Assembly (NCBI GenBank): GCA_937995985.1
Contig: CALKIR010000010.1
Span: forward strand, 55,823 to 119,822
Direction of reading: 5' to 3'
Length of the DNA stretch: 64,000 nt
Origin: an uncultured Alcaligenaceae bacterium
GTDB taxonomy: Bacteria > Pseudomonadota > Gammaproteobacteria > Burkholderiales > Burkholderiaceae_B
Shown: in pieces, positions 1 through 8,751 of the stretch
Layout of the letters: each line of letters starts with the position of its first letter
How positions within the stretch are numbered: the first letter of the stretch is position 1
The notes under the pieces: model-generated
Database searches by the model: none
The model's input: the letters and a program-made list of their open reading frames with translations, nothing else
What the model was told of the DNA's origin: nothing
Program-made: the position numbers and the translations under genes

Positions 1-1818
1 ATCATTAACATGCGTATCAGCGAGGGCCACAGTACGCTCACCAAGCAGTAAAATATTCATCGCCCCATAGGTGTGGACCCCTGGCTCTTTGCCTAAGACC
101 TCATCAATAAAGCGCAAATGATTCCCATAAGTGCCCACCGTACCACAAATCAACCCATCCGCATCCCCCAAATACACCATCATGGCGGCAATTAAAGTAG
201 AGCGGCGACGCATTTCAACACGAGCAATTTCTTTGGTCACCCCACGTCGGCACATCAATTCCCAATAGGCTGACCAATAGCGATTAAAGCGCTCATCATG
301 CTCCGGATTGGTGACCTCTACATCCACCCCTAAACGCAAACGCAGCCCGTAACGCTGTATTCGTTGCTCAAGCACACTTGGGCGCCCGACTAAAATAGGT
401 TTGGCCAATTTTTCATCCACAACCACTTGGACAGCTCTCAATACACGCTCATCCTCACCCTCGGCAAAGACAATACGCGATTTACCGCCGTCTTGGACCA
501 ACTCTTTAGCCAACTCGTAGATGGGGCGCATAAAGGCGCCAGAACGGTGTACAAACTGGCGTAACTGATACACATACGTATCAAAATCCTCAATAGGACG
601 GGTTGCTACCCCCTCCTCCATAGCCGCCTTAGCAACAGCTGGCGCAATACGGGAAATCAACCGAGAATCAAAGGGCTTGGGGATAAAATATTTAGGCCCA
701 AACTCTAAATTTTCTAAGCTATAAGCAATGGCCACCACCTCATCCTGCTCTTCGCGCGCTAACTGACAAATCGCATGGACAGCCGCTATCTCCATCCCTC
801 GGGTAATAGAAGTGGCCCCAACATCTAAAGCCCCTCTAAAAATATATGGGAAACACAAAACATTATTGACCTGGTTCGGATAATCTGAACGCCCGGTAGC
901 CATTACCACATCATCACGAACCGCATGCGCAACCTCTGGCAGAATTTCAGGAGTGGGATTAGCCAAAGCCAGTATCAGTGGCCGATCTGCCATACGTGCC
1001 ACCATCTCAGCACTCAATACGCCCCCTGCTGAGAGTCCTAAAAACACATCCGCATCATCAATAATGTCATTTAGGGTGCGCGCATCGGTCTCACGGGCAA
1101 ACTTTTCTTTGTTTTCGTCCATGAGCACCGTACGCCCCTTATATAGCACCCCCTCAATATCGGTCACCCAGATATTTTCTAAGGGCAAGCCTAAATCTAA
1201 CAAAAGATTCAGACATGCTAACGCTGCAGCACCCGCCCCAGAGACCACCACCTTGACCTCTGTGAGCTCTTTTTCTACTACAGCTAAACCATTTAAAAAC
1301 GCAGCTGCGACACAAATGGCAGTACCATGCTGATCATCATGAAAAACGGGGATATTCATGCGCTCTCGGAGTTTACGCTCGACTTCAAAACACTCGGGCG
1401 CCTTAATATCCTCGAGATTAATTCCCCCAAAAGTAGGCTCCAAACCAGCAATAATATCCACTAAGCGATCAGGATCAGTCTCATCAATTTCTATATCAAA
1501 GACATCAATGCCAGCAAAGTTTTTAAATAATACTGCCTTGCCCTCCATCACAGGTTTGGACGCTAAGGCGCCAATATTGCCCAACCCTAACACGGCAGTA
1601 CCGTTAGTAATGACCCCTACCAAATTGCCTCTACCTGTATAGCGAAAAGCATTTTGCGGATCGGCGACTATCTCCTCACAGGCGGCGGCAACACCGGGTG
1701 AATAAGCTAGGGCGAGGTCGCGCTGGTTAGAAAGCTGTTTGGTGGGCGTTACCGAAAGCTTGCCCGGACGCCCCTGCTCGTGATAGAGCAAAGCGGCTTT
1801 ACGCAAATTGTCATCCAT
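1..1818 (-). CDS. maeB: NADP-dependent malic enzyme, MaeB type (3' end missing)
   Basis: Oxidatively decarboxylates malate to pyruvate in the cytoplasm and makes NADPH. The frame is open from the ATG at 1816-1818 to the left edge, giving 606 codons. MaeB-type enzymes have about 760 residues, so the C-terminus is cut by the window. The malic domain shows [11 protein letters not shown] near residue 40, [17 protein letters not shown] near 80, the DDQHGTA motif near 160 and a GAGAAA nucleotide-binding loop near 195. From about residue 440 ([13 protein letters not shown]) a phosphotransacetylase-like domain begins. In this class it is thought to be regulatory rather than catalytic. The gene stands alone, upstream of a minus-strand FAD-domain gene. 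Identification rests on continuous family motifs. Confidence 0.96.
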   Translation of the reverse strand, partial: MDDNLRKAALLYHEQGRPGKLSVTPTKQLSNQRDLALAYSPGVAAACEEIVADPQNAFRYTGRGNLVGVITNGTAVLGLGNIGALASKPVMEGKAVLFKNFAGIDVFDIEIDETDPDRLVDIIAGLEPTFGGINLEDIKAPECFEVERKLRERMNIPVFHDDQHGTAICVAAAFLNGLAVVEKELTEVKVVVSGAGAAALACLNLLLDLGLPLENIWVTDIEGVLYKGRTVLMDENKEKFARETDARTLNDIIDDADVFLGLSAGGVLSAEMVARMADRPLILALANPTPEILPEVAHAVRDDVVMATGRSDYPNQVNNVLCFPYIFRGALDVGATSITRGMEIAAVHAICQLAREEQDEVVAIAYSLENLEFGPKYFIPKPFDSRLISRIAPAVAKAAMEEGVATRPIEDFDTYVYQLRQFVHRSGAFMRPIYELAKELVQDGGKSRIVFAEGEDERVLRAVQVVVDEKLAKPILVGRPSVLEQRIQRYGLRLRLGVDVEVTNPEHDERFNRYWSAYWELMCRRGVTKEIARVEMRRRSTLIAAMMVYLGDADGLICGTVGTYGNHLRFIDEVLGKEPGVHTYGAMNILLLGERTVALADTHVND

Positions 1819-1913
1819 AATGTGTGTTACCCAATTACAGTATGTTAATTGTGATTGTTTCTGCTTATTAAAGCATCATTCTAACTATAGTCTACACATT
1901 TGCACATGCTGCA

Positions 1914-2798
1914 CTACAGCAATGCCAAAAAACGCCCTTTGGGATCAAACTTTTTTTGTACCGCAGCATCTAACTCTTGAGCCCAAATGGTCTGCTCAGC
2001 TGTCCAGCTTACCCTTGCTTGCCAGGCTGGCTGCAAACAGGCGTGGCCATCGAGCACCACCCATTCTACCCAACCCAGCTCAAGCCCTTGACCTAAAACC
2101 AAATAGGCGAGATTAATGGTATCGGGGTCCACCAAGGCATCGAGACGATAACGGCCCGGCCAAGCAGGCAAAGCAGCGCAACTACGCCCTATAGGGGTTT
2201 CGAGCAACTGAAATAGCTGGGGAATTAAGTACTGTAACGCACGACTATTTAAGCTCATCCCCGACTGGGCACCAAAAGGCCCCAACCGTGCTACGGAGCA
2301 ATCTGCAAGCACCATCGAAGCCATTTGTAGCCCCGAATGCGCTAAAGGCCGCCCGCGATGAAAACGAACATCAGCTAACCAATCAATAACCCGCATATCC
2401 GCAGGCAACTCGGAAAACTGCGTCAACCCCACAGATACTAGCTGTTGCATCGTTGCACCAGGCTCGAGATAAAAACGCCCCTGTTCATCAATAGGCTCAC
2501 AACGATTTAAATGTCTTGGGTCTATCCACAGCGCTGACTCCGTGTGACATGAACTGTCATGAGACTTCATAGGACCGAGCGCAAGCGGCACGTCGAAATG
2601 CTGGGCTAATAAAAATACCGCATGGACCTGGCTGGACTCAGTAGGCATAAACAGCCTATGCTCTAGGCCACTGCGTGGTTCTATAAAGGGCCGAAGTAAT
2701 GCAGCAAACTCTTGATGCACACGATCACAAAAACGTTCCCAAGCCGATCGTTTAGGAACCCGCCCTTTCAAAAAAGCACGACGAGAATTTAATGTCAT
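1914..2798 (-). CDS. FAD-linked oxidase-like protein, degenerate, GlcE-related
   Basis: A 294-residue protein resembling the subunit of glycolate/D-lactate oxidases built on an FAD-binding type-4 fold. Recognisable parts are LEPGATMQQLV near residue 112 and the C-terminal KKFDPKGRF, which matches the end of GlcE-like proteins. The glycine-rich FAD pyrophosphate loop normally near the N-terminus is not seen; LALGPMKSHDS occupies that place, so FAD binding is doubtful. The N-terminus carries NSRRAFLKG, a near-perfect twin-arginine motif, but no hydrophobic stretch follows, so Tat export is not supported. It sits divergently from the aminotransferase gene at 2904. No catalytic partner (GlcD, GlcF) is adjacent. 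Specific function unknown. Confidence 0.7.
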   Translation of the reverse strand: MTLNSRRAFLKGRVPKRSAWERFCDRVHQEFAALLRPFIEPRSGLEHRLFMPTESSQVHAVFLLAQHFDVPLALGPMKSHDSSCHTESALWIDPRHLNRCEPIDEQGRFYLEPGATMQQLVSVGLTQFSELPADMRVIDWLADVRFHRGRPLAHSGLQMASMVLADCSVARLGPFGAQSGMSLNSRALQYLIPQLFQLLETPIGRSCAALPAWPGRYRLDALVDPDTINLAYLVLGQGLELGWVEWVVLDGHACLQPAWQARVSWTAEQTIWAQELDAAVQKKFDPKGRFLALL

Positions 2799-2903
2799 AA
2801 TAAGCGAAGTATTTTTGCAGTACGAAAGTCTTCAAAATCATACTGCAGCATAACTTTTTTAACGACTTGATATTCATTTTAGCCATCATAACGCAGGTTT
2901 TTT

Positions 2904-4079
2904 ATGCAACGCTCAGTACATCTTGCTCACCGCACCCAACAGACTGTCCCCTTCCATGCGGTTGAACTCTTTAAAACCGCTCAAGCCCTCAGCCAAGCAG
3001 GTCACGACATCATTAGCCTTGGCATTGGAGAGCCTGATTTCACTGCCCCACGACCAGTGGTTGAGGCCCTACAACAGGCAGCAGAACAAGGGCTCACCCA
3101 ATACACCCCCCCTGCTGGCACGGCCGCTTTGCGCGAGGCACTGAGCGATTACTATGCTCAATTCTTTCAGGCATCCGTAGCACCCGAGCGCATTATAGTG
3201 ACCGCTGGCGCCTCTGGTGCCCTAAATTTGGTCTGTTTGACGATGATTAACCCCGGAGATGAGGTCTTGATGCCTGACCCCTCCTATCCTGCCAACCAAA
3301 ACTTTATTATTGCTGCTGGTGGGACCCCAAAACTGATTCCTACATCGGCCTCCCAGCGCTTTCATTTAACCGCTGCCGATATTGAGGCTCACTGGGGACC
3401 TCACACCCGCGGTGTGCTCATCGCCTCCCCTAATAATCCTACCGGTGCCAGCATCGCCCCCGCTGAGTTGCGTGCTCTTGTTGCCGCTGTACGCGCCCGA
3501 GGGGGGTTTATTATTATGGATGAAATTTATCTCGGTCTGTATTACGAACAGCCTCCGCACAGCGCTCTTTGCGTTGATGATGATATTGTCATTATCAATA
3601 GCTTTTCTAAATACTTTCATATGACTGGATGGCGCTTGGGCTGGGCCATCTTGCCCCAAGCACTTAGCGATGCAGCAGAACAGCTTACCGCCAGCCTCTC
3701 TATCTGCGCTCCAAGCCTTGCCCAACATGCGGCCCTGGCCTGTTTTACTGATGAGTCACTCGAAATTTACGAGCAGCGCCGCCGCGCTTTCCAAGCACGG
3801 CGAGACTATCTGGTCCCCGCTTTAGAATCCATCGGCTTTGATATTCCTGTCCATCCTGATGGAGCCTTCTACATTTATGCAGATATCAGCCAATTTGCCG
3901 ACGACAGCTATGCATTTTCTCAGCGCCTACTTAATGAGGCGCATGTGGCTGCAGTGCCCGGGATTGATTTTGGCCCTCATTTTGCCGCGCGTATGATACG
4001 TTTTTCTTATGCAACCAGCCAAACACGACTGGAGCAGGCAGTCGCCCGCATGCAGCAATTCCTCCGTGCAGGCAGCTAA
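2904..4079 (+). CDS. Class I/II pyridoxal-phosphate aminotransferase
   Basis: A cytoplasmic fold-type I aminotransferase of 391 residues, the usual length. The PLP Schiff-base lysine is K236 in SFSKYFHMTGWRLGW. SPNNPTG near residue 173 and the C-terminal arginine in IRFSYA (probable carboxylate clamp) also fit. It resembles the aspartate/alanine/valine-pyruvate aminotransferases that need no partner, but the amino donor cannot be read from sequence. The start ATG has an AGG six bases upstream. The gene ends six bases before the convergent lytic transglycosylase gene, with no room for a separate terminator. Family assignment is firm and substrate is open. Confidence 0.93.
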   Translation: MQRSVHLAHRTQQTVPFHAVELFKTAQALSQAGHDIISLGIGEPDFTAPRPVVEALQQAAEQGLTQYTPPAGTAALREALSDYYAQFFQASVAPERIIVTAGASGALNLVCLTMINPGDEVLMPDPSYPANQNFIIAAGGTPKLIPTSASQRFHLTAADIEAHWGPHTRGVLIASPNNPTGASIAPAELRALVAAVRARGGFIIMDEIYLGLYYEQPPHSALCVDDDIVIINSFSKYFHMTGWRLGWAILPQALSDAAEQLTASLSICAPSLAQHAALACFTDESLEIYEQRRRAFQARRDYLVPALESIGFDIPVHPDGAFYIYADISQFADDSYAFSQRLLNEAHVAAVPGIDFGPHFAARMIRFSYATSQTRLEQAVARMQQFLRAGS

Positions 4080-4085
4080 ACAAGC

Positions 4086-4913
4086 TTAATCACGGATGGT
4101 TATGCCTGAGGCCAAAGCAATTCTGCTGCGCTCGGATAAAACGCGCTTGCCGTACCCACCATCACTCGGCCCCGTTGCCCCCACATAACAAGCCAAAGCG
4201 CCGTTAATAGACCCTCGGCGCTTCAGGCAATCCGCTAAAATTTGTGTGCCTATTTGGATATTGGCATCCGGACTAAATACCGCCAAAGGCCCCTCAACAA
4301 AGGGCTCAAACTTTTCCTGATGCACTTTAGTCATGACTTGCATCAACCCCTGTGCACCAACACTGCTCTCAGCAAAAGGGTTATAGCTAGACTCTATGGC
4401 TATTACAGCCAACACCAACAGGGGGTCAAGATTTTTTGCCCGCGCCTCTCGATACGCAATATCAATAACTGCTCCAACAGCTGTATACGCCACTCGGTAT
4501 TTACGTGCAATATAGCTTTGTAGAGCCTCATACTGCGTCTGGCTCAATCCCGCCACATGCGGCACCTCTGTCGCTTGCTCCAGAGACTGCGCAAACTCAC
4601 TGTAGGCTGATTGACGCGGCCGCATAAACAGCCCTCCCGAGCCATCCACATCAACAACAGTTCCTCCTGTAGGGATATCGACGCCCGAGACAAGCGCACG
4701 GTGTAAAGACCATCCTGCTGGACTCAGAGTATCCACCACCGAAGCATATATTTGCTTGGTTTGTTCACGCGTAGAGGGTACCAGCCATAGGGATACTAAG
4801 GTCATCAATGCTGCAATACCAAAGTAAATAGCACATAAATGCAGCACCTCACCAACGCGATACACGATTCGCTGTAGCCATTGGTTGGCACGAAACATGC
4901 TTATTAACAACAT
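4086..4913 (-). CDS. Membrane-anchored lytic transglycosylase, SLT domain
   Basis: A 275-residue peptidoglycan-cleaving enzyme. Residues about 25-45 (LCAIYFGIAALMTLVSLWLV) form one membrane segment without a clear cleavage site, so the protein is probably anchored with the C-terminal domain in the periplasm. The SLT fold is shown by AVIAIESSYNPFAESSVGAQGLMQVM near residues 165-190. The glutamate in IES is the expected catalytic acid, followed by the family GAQGLMQ motif. Later NIQIGTQIL and GALACYVGA fit the rest of the domain. The start ATG is preceded by AAGGG. It is close to soluble SLT-domain proteins of Burkholderiales; no precise MltX name is justified. Confidence 0.9.
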   Translation of the reverse strand: MLLISMFRANQWLQRIVYRVGEVLHLCAIYFGIAALMTLVSLWLVPSTREQTKQIYASVVDTLSPAGWSLHRALVSGVDIPTGGTVVDVDGSGGLFMRPRQSAYSEFAQSLEQATEVPHVAGLSQTQYEALQSYIARKYRVAYTAVGAVIDIAYREARAKNLDPLLVLAVIAIESSYNPFAESSVGAQGLMQVMTKVHQEKFEPFVEGPLAVFSPDANIQIGTQILADCLKRRGSINGALACYVGATGPSDGGYGKRVLSERSRIALASGITIRD

Positions 4914-4992
4914 TTACCCTTGTCCTAGAATACAATAGTCCAATCATAACCCACCCTAATGATTTGTCAGAGCTCGAAAGGACGTAGCCAAA

Positions 4993-6540
4993 GTGAACTA
5001 TCGTGATCTTCGTGATTTCATTCGCCAACTAGAAAATCAGGGGCAGCTCAAACGCGTCCCCCAACCGGTGTCCACGCACCTTGAAATGACTGCATTAAGC
5101 GATCAAGTACTGCGGGCAGGCGGCCCCGCTCTGCTTTTTGAACAGGCCCTACATAATGGTCAGCGCAGCCCTTATCCAGTGCTAACCAATCTCTTTGGTA
5201 CGACTCAACGCGTTGCCTGGGGCATGGGTGCAGAAAACATACAAGCCTTGCGTGATGTGGGGGAATTGCTCGCTCATCTCAAAGAGCCCGAAGCACCACG
5301 CGGCCTGCGTGATGCCTTTTCAAAAATATCCATGCTGAAATCAGCACTTTGGGATATGAGCCCAAAAACAGTACGCCGCGCTCCTTGCCAAGAAATCATC
5401 CTAGAAGGCGATGCAGTCGATCTAAATCAATTGCCGATACAATTTTGTTGGCCTGGGGATATTGCTCCCCTTCTGACTTGGGGGCTCACCATCACCAAAG
5501 GTCCTCACGCTAAACGACAAAACTTAGGCATCTACCGCCAACAGCTCTTGGGGCGCAATAAGCTTATTATGCGCTGGCTGGCTCATCGGGGGGGAGCATT
5601 GGACTTTAGAGATCATGCCCTCACGCACCCCGGCACTCCTTTTCCTATCGCTGTGGCCTTAGGGGCTGATCCTGCTACTATTTTAGGCGCGGTCACCCCT
5701 ATTCCCGATAGCTTATCTGAATATCAATTTGCTGGCTTACTAAGAGGGGCCCGCACTGAGGTCACCCAAGCAATAGGCAGCGACTTAATGGTACCGGCCT
5801 ATGCTGAAATCATCCTAGAAGGGGCCATTTTGCCACAAAGTGATCCCCGCGCAATCCCCCCTGAGGATGATCCAAACCATCCACCTCGCCCTAAAACTGA
5901 TTATGAAATTGCTCTTGAAGGCCCTTATGGGGACCATACTGGTTATTATAATGAACAGGAATGGTTCCCCGTATTTACGGTAGAGCGCATAACCATGCGC
6001 TCACAACCTATCTTTCATAGTACCTACACAGGCAAACCCCCTGATGAGCCAGCTGTTTTAGGGGAGGCGCTCAATGAGGTGTTCATCCCTCTGTTACAAA
6101 AACAATTGCCCGAAATAGTAGACTTCTATTTGCCTCCCGAAGGCTGTAGCTATCGTATGGCTGTAGTTTCTATACGTAAACAATATGCAGGCCATGCCAA
6201 ACGCGTGATGTTTGGTGTGTGGAGCATCTTGCGTCAATTTATGTACACCAAATTTATTGTTGTTGTAGATGATGACATTGATACCCGCGACTGGAAAGAG
6301 GTGATCTGGGCTATTACTACGCGTATGGATCCTGTACGGGACACCACCTTAGTAGATAATACACCTATTGACTATTTAGACTTTGCCTCACCCATTTCTG
6401 GCCTAGGCGGAAAAATGGGCTTAGATGCCACCAACAAATGGCCTGGAGAGACTCAGCGCGAATGGGGACGCATTATAGAAATGGATGATGCGGTCAGCCA
6501 GCGCATGGCCCAACTCTATAAAGAATTAGGCCTTGAATAG
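4993..6540 (+). CDS. ubiD: 4-hydroxy-3-polyprenylbenzoate decarboxylase UbiD
   Basis: Removes the carboxyl group from 4-hydroxy-3-polyprenylbenzoate in ubiquinone synthesis, using prenylated FMN made by UbiX (not in this window). The 515-residue length and start [19 protein letters not shown] are typical of Ubi[13 protein letters not shown] and LGIYRQQ near residues 160-180 line the cofactor site, and [10 protein letters not shown] near 310 and RMDPVRD near 445 are also family motifs. The start is GTG at 4993, preceded by an AAAGGA element. Its job matches coq7 at 61.3 kb. It is divergent from the lytic transglycosylase gene and convergent with the yqjK-like gene. Confidence 0.97.
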   Translation: MNYRDLRDFIRQLENQGQLKRVPQPVSTHLEMTALSDQVLRAGGPALLFEQALHNGQRSPYPVLTNLFGTTQRVAWGMGAENIQALRDVGELLAHLKEPEAPRGLRDAFSKISMLKSALWDMSPKTVRRAPCQEIILEGDAVDLNQLPIQFCWPGDIAPLLTWGLTITKGPHAKRQNLGIYRQQLLGRNKLIMRWLAHRGGALDFRDHALTHPGTPFPIAVALGADPATILGAVTPIPDSLSEYQFAGLLRGARTEVTQAIGSDLMVPAYAEIILEGAILPQSDPRAIPPEDDPNHPPRPKTDYEIALEGPYGDHTGYYNEQEWFPVFTVERITMRSQPIFHSTYTGKPPDEPAVLGEALNEVFIPLLQKQLPEIVDFYLPPEGCSYRMAVVSIRKQYAGHAKRVMFGVWSILRQFMYTKFIVVVDDDIDTRDWKEVIWAITTRMDPVRDTTLVDNTPIDYLDFASPISGLGGKMGLDATNKWPGETQREWGRIIEMDDAVSQRMAQLYKELGLE

Positions 6541-6576
6541 TACGGCTGTGCGGAGCTGCTCTCTGCTCGCCTTACA

Positions 6577-7071
6577 TTATGTCCCATGCCGCAATCTTCT
6601 GCGACGGTTGCGACGACGTCTGGCCTGATCGGCAGCGCGATTAGCTACCCGCGCAGCACGAACTGCGGCAACCGATGGCGCTTGCTCTTGCTCAGGCGCC
6701 TCAGGGGACTCAGGGACCCGTGACTCTGTGGCAGCACTGCGCTCCAATCCAAAACGCAGCAAGCGCAAACCAATCAAAAGCAGCGTGGGCCAGCCCAAAC
6801 TACGCCCACGCAGTCCTCTGATCAACAACCAAGCACTAGAAAGCAAAAGATCATAGCGACGATGCCAGGACCAAAGAATGCGCCCCCATTTAAAGGTTTT
6901 CATCGAGCGCGTTCCAGATCCTAAAAAGCGCCCCAATATTTGCTGTGGATGGACGCGGTTTATCAACTCACAGCCTAATTGGCAAAACTCTTCTCGCTGT
7001 ACTGCAGCACGCATGCGTAATAATTCTTTGCGTACCTGCCTCTCCACTTGTTTTTGACTGAAATTACTCAT
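6577..7071 (-). CDS. YqjK-like basic protein, last gene of a yqjDE-like operon
   Basis: Not recognisable with confidence from sequence alone. The protein (164 residues from the ATG at 7071) has a charged N-terminal helix, a hydrophobic stretch around residues 85-105 (LLLSSAWLLIRG to GWPTLLLIGLRLL), then an acidic proline-rich linker and a very arginine-rich tail ending RRRRNRRRRLRHGT. The RRYDLLLSSAWLL segment recalls YqjK of enterobacteria, and the gene order DUF883, holin-X, this gene matches yqjD-yqjE-yqjK. A TTG at 7086 in frame would extend it by five residues and overlap the previous gene's stop. I prefer the ATG. Function unknown; peripheral membrane association is an inference. Confidence 0.6.
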   Translation of the reverse strand: MSNFSQKQVERQVRKELLRMRAAVQREEFCQLGCELINRVHPQQILGRFLGSGTRSMKTFKWGRILWSWHRRYDLLLSSAWLLIRGLRGRSLGWPTLLLIGLRLLRFGLERSAATESRVPESPEAPEQEQAPSVAAVRAARVANRAADQARRRRNRRRRLRHGT

Positions 7072-7082
7072 GCCATTTATTC

Positions 7083-7493
7083 TCAACTTTCTGCTGCATT
7101 ATTCTGCTCAGAAGATGTCTCATCATCACGCAGACGCTGTATTAACTCTAAATCTTTTCTTAACTCTTCTAAAGAAGCTTGAAAGGGGATAGGCCCCTGA
7201 GTTAGACGCAGCAGAACCTTGCGGACACAATACAAACTGATGCCCCCATACAGCACTAAAATTACGCCAAAGGCCCAATAACGAAACTCGGTTGGCCAAA
7301 AAAGTAATATCAGCAATAAAGTCAATACGATGATGGTCAGCACCCCAAAGAACATGGCCGCCGCCACCCACACCAGCATCCGTATAAAATCGCTTTTTTC
7401 TTCGCCGAATTCAATCGCAAATAACTCTAGGCGGGTCGCTAAAATGGCTAATAACGTCTGTGACCACTGCCCTACTTTTTGCCGCAATGACAT
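7083..7493 (-). CDS. Phage holin family protein (holin-X/DUF1469, YqjE-like)
   Basis: A 136-residue inner-membrane protein. It has two close hydrophobic segments, about residues 38-62 (LVWVAAAMFFGVLTIIVLTLLLILLFW) and 70-90 (YWAFGVILVLYGGISLY), flanked by amphipathic helices. The pattern and length match the Actinobacterial holin-X family, which includes E. coli YqjE. Despite the family name nothing phage-like surrounds it. It follows the DUF883 gene with a hairpin terminator between them and is almost contiguous with the yqjK-like gene. In E. coli YqjD is reported to bind ribosomes at the membrane in stationary phase; a similar stress role here is inferred from gene order only. Confidence 0.8.
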   Translation of the reverse strand: MSLRQKVGQWSQTLLAILATRLELFAIEFGEEKSDFIRMLVWVAAAMFFGVLTIIVLTLLLILLFWPTEFRYWAFGVILVLYGGISLYCVRKVLLRLTQGPIPFQASLEELRKDLELIQRLRDDETSSEQNNAAES

Positions 7494-7518
7494 GGCACCC
7501 TTTTAATAAGAAAAAATG

Positions 7519-7543
7519 AAAAAGGCCCTGGAAAACCAGAGCC
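7519..7543 (-). terminator. Intrinsic terminator after the DUF883 gene, inside the operon
   Basis: On the minus strand an 8-bp stem (7536-7543 with 7524-7531, one G-T pair) and a four-base loop are followed by five T residues and then a second T-rich stretch. It lies between the DUF883 stop and the holin-family start, so it would make the downstream genes less expressed than the first. Confidence 0.7.
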
Positions 7544-7556
7544 CTGTTGAATCATA

Positions 7557-7874
7557 TTAACGACGCGTGAGCAATACCCCAAGCAACAATCCTAAGGCTC
7601 CGGCTAAACCAATTGCCTGCCATGGCTTGTCATGAACATATTCATCAGTCGCCCGAATGGCCTGACGCCCACGCCGCGCAAGAGTTTCTTGAGTATCCAG
7701 AAGAGTCTCACGGCACTCTTTAAGATGAGTCATCGCCTTTTCGCGGATCTTAGCAGCCTTTTCACCAGTGCTTTCTGCCGCTTCTTTGAGCAGCTTTTCT
7801 ACCTCATCAAGATTTTTCTTTACATCTGAGATGAACTCTTCTTCTACTTTGCGGATGGTTTCTTTGTCTACCAT
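7557..7874 (-). CDS. DUF883 family protein (ElaB/YqjD-like), tail-anchored
   Basis: A 105-residue helical protein starting MVDKETIRKVEEEF. Residues about 1-75 are charged heptad-like helix, followed by the family signature ATDEYVHDKPWQAIGLAGALGLLLGVLLTRR, in which the last 20 or so residues form a membrane anchor before an RR end. This is the layout of ElaB/YgaM/YqjD. An upstream in-frame ATG at 7913 would add 13 residues. I chose 7874 because AGGAG lies seven bases before it. It is the first gene of the yqjD-yqjE-yqjK-like set and is followed by a terminator hairpin. The ribosome-tethering role known for YqjD is inferred here. Confidence 0.9.
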   Translation of the reverse strand: MVDKETIRKVEEEFISDVKKNLDEVEKLLKEAAESTGEKAAKIREKAMTHLKECRETLLDTQETLARRGRQAIRATDEYVHDKPWQAIGLAGALGLLLGVLLTRR

Positions 7875-8049
7875 AATGGAGCTCCTTGTAATTTGAACAA
7901 TATTTTCACACAAATGATGAAAATATGATCATGCTAACGCATTTCAGAGCGTCACCACAGCCATTTTAATAACAAATAGCTAAACATTGTGAAGAGAAGC
8001 GTATTTCATCTCTGCATTAGCGGCACGTGCTGCAGTCCTGCAACGAAGC

Positions 8050-8691
8050 TTAATTTACATCTTTTTGCCGGGTGCCAAAAATACGATCCCCTGCATCCCC
8101 TAACCCTGGAACGATATAAGCATTATCATCTAAATGACTGTCCACTGAGGCAGTATATATATGTACATCAGGATGTTTTTCATGCACGGCCTGTATCCCC
8201 TCTGGAGCAGCCACCAATACTAATGCACGAATAGTCTTGCAACCTGCAGCCTTTAATAAATCGATAGTGGCCACCATCGACCCCCCTGTAGCGAGCATGG
8301 GATCGACAATCAGCGCCCAGCGTTGATCCAATTCACCTACCAAGCGTTCTAAATAAGTCCGAGCCTCTAGTGTCTCCTCATTGCGCGCGATGCCAATCAC
8401 GGATACTTTTGCCCCGGGAATAAGACTCAGCACCCCATCGAGCATCCCTATTCCTGCTCTCAATATAGGTACCACAGTCACTTTTTTTCCGGCCAAACGC
8501 TCAACAGCTACTGGGCCACACCACCCCTCTACCTCCTCAGCGATGAGTGGTAAGTCTTTAGTCGCCTCATAGGTTAGGAGCGCTGCTATTTCCTGTGACA
8601 TTTCACGGAAATTTTTGGTGCTTAAATCAGCCTTTCTCATTAACCCTAGCTTGTGTCGAATCAAAGGGTGTTTAATCTCATATACCGCCAT
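8050..8691 (-). CDS. upp: Uracil phosphoribosyltransferase
   Basis: Salvages uracil by joining it to PRPP to form UMP in the cytoplasm. The 213-residue length is near the 208 of E. coli Upp. Motifs are [13 protein letters not shown] at the N-terminus, [13 protein letters not shown] near residue 75, the PRPP-binding loop [11 protein letters not shown] near 130, and the C-terminal [16 protein letters not shown]. The start ATG has GGGAG five bases upstream. It is co-directional with dacB upstream across about 60 bases, but the two are functionally unrelated. Its PRPP substrate would come from prs at 40.7 kb. Confidence 0.97.
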   Translation of the reverse strand: MAVYEIKHPLIRHKLGLMRKADLSTKNFREMSQEIAALLTYEATKDLPLIAEEVEGWCGPVAVERLAGKKVTVVPILRAGIGMLDGVLSLIPGAKVSVIGIARNEETLEARTYLERLVGELDQRWALIVDPMLATGGSMVATIDLLKAAGCKTIRALVLVAAPEGIQAVHEKHPDVHIYTASVDSHLDDNAYIVPGLGDAGDRIFGTRQKDVN

Positions 8692-8751
8692 GTTTTCTCC
8701 CAGCGCAGCGAGTAATCATTACAAATGAAACAATCTCATACCAATCAACAC

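Noticed and set aside
953..1642. Plus-strand frames opposite maeB
   Set aside because: Low-complexity S/T/P-rich translations antisense to continuous malic-enzyme motifs on the minus strand.
7083..7493. Holin family name as evidence of a prophage
   Set aside because: No lysin, capsid, integrase or attachment site is nearby; the gene belongs to the YqjE-like chromosomal family and operon.
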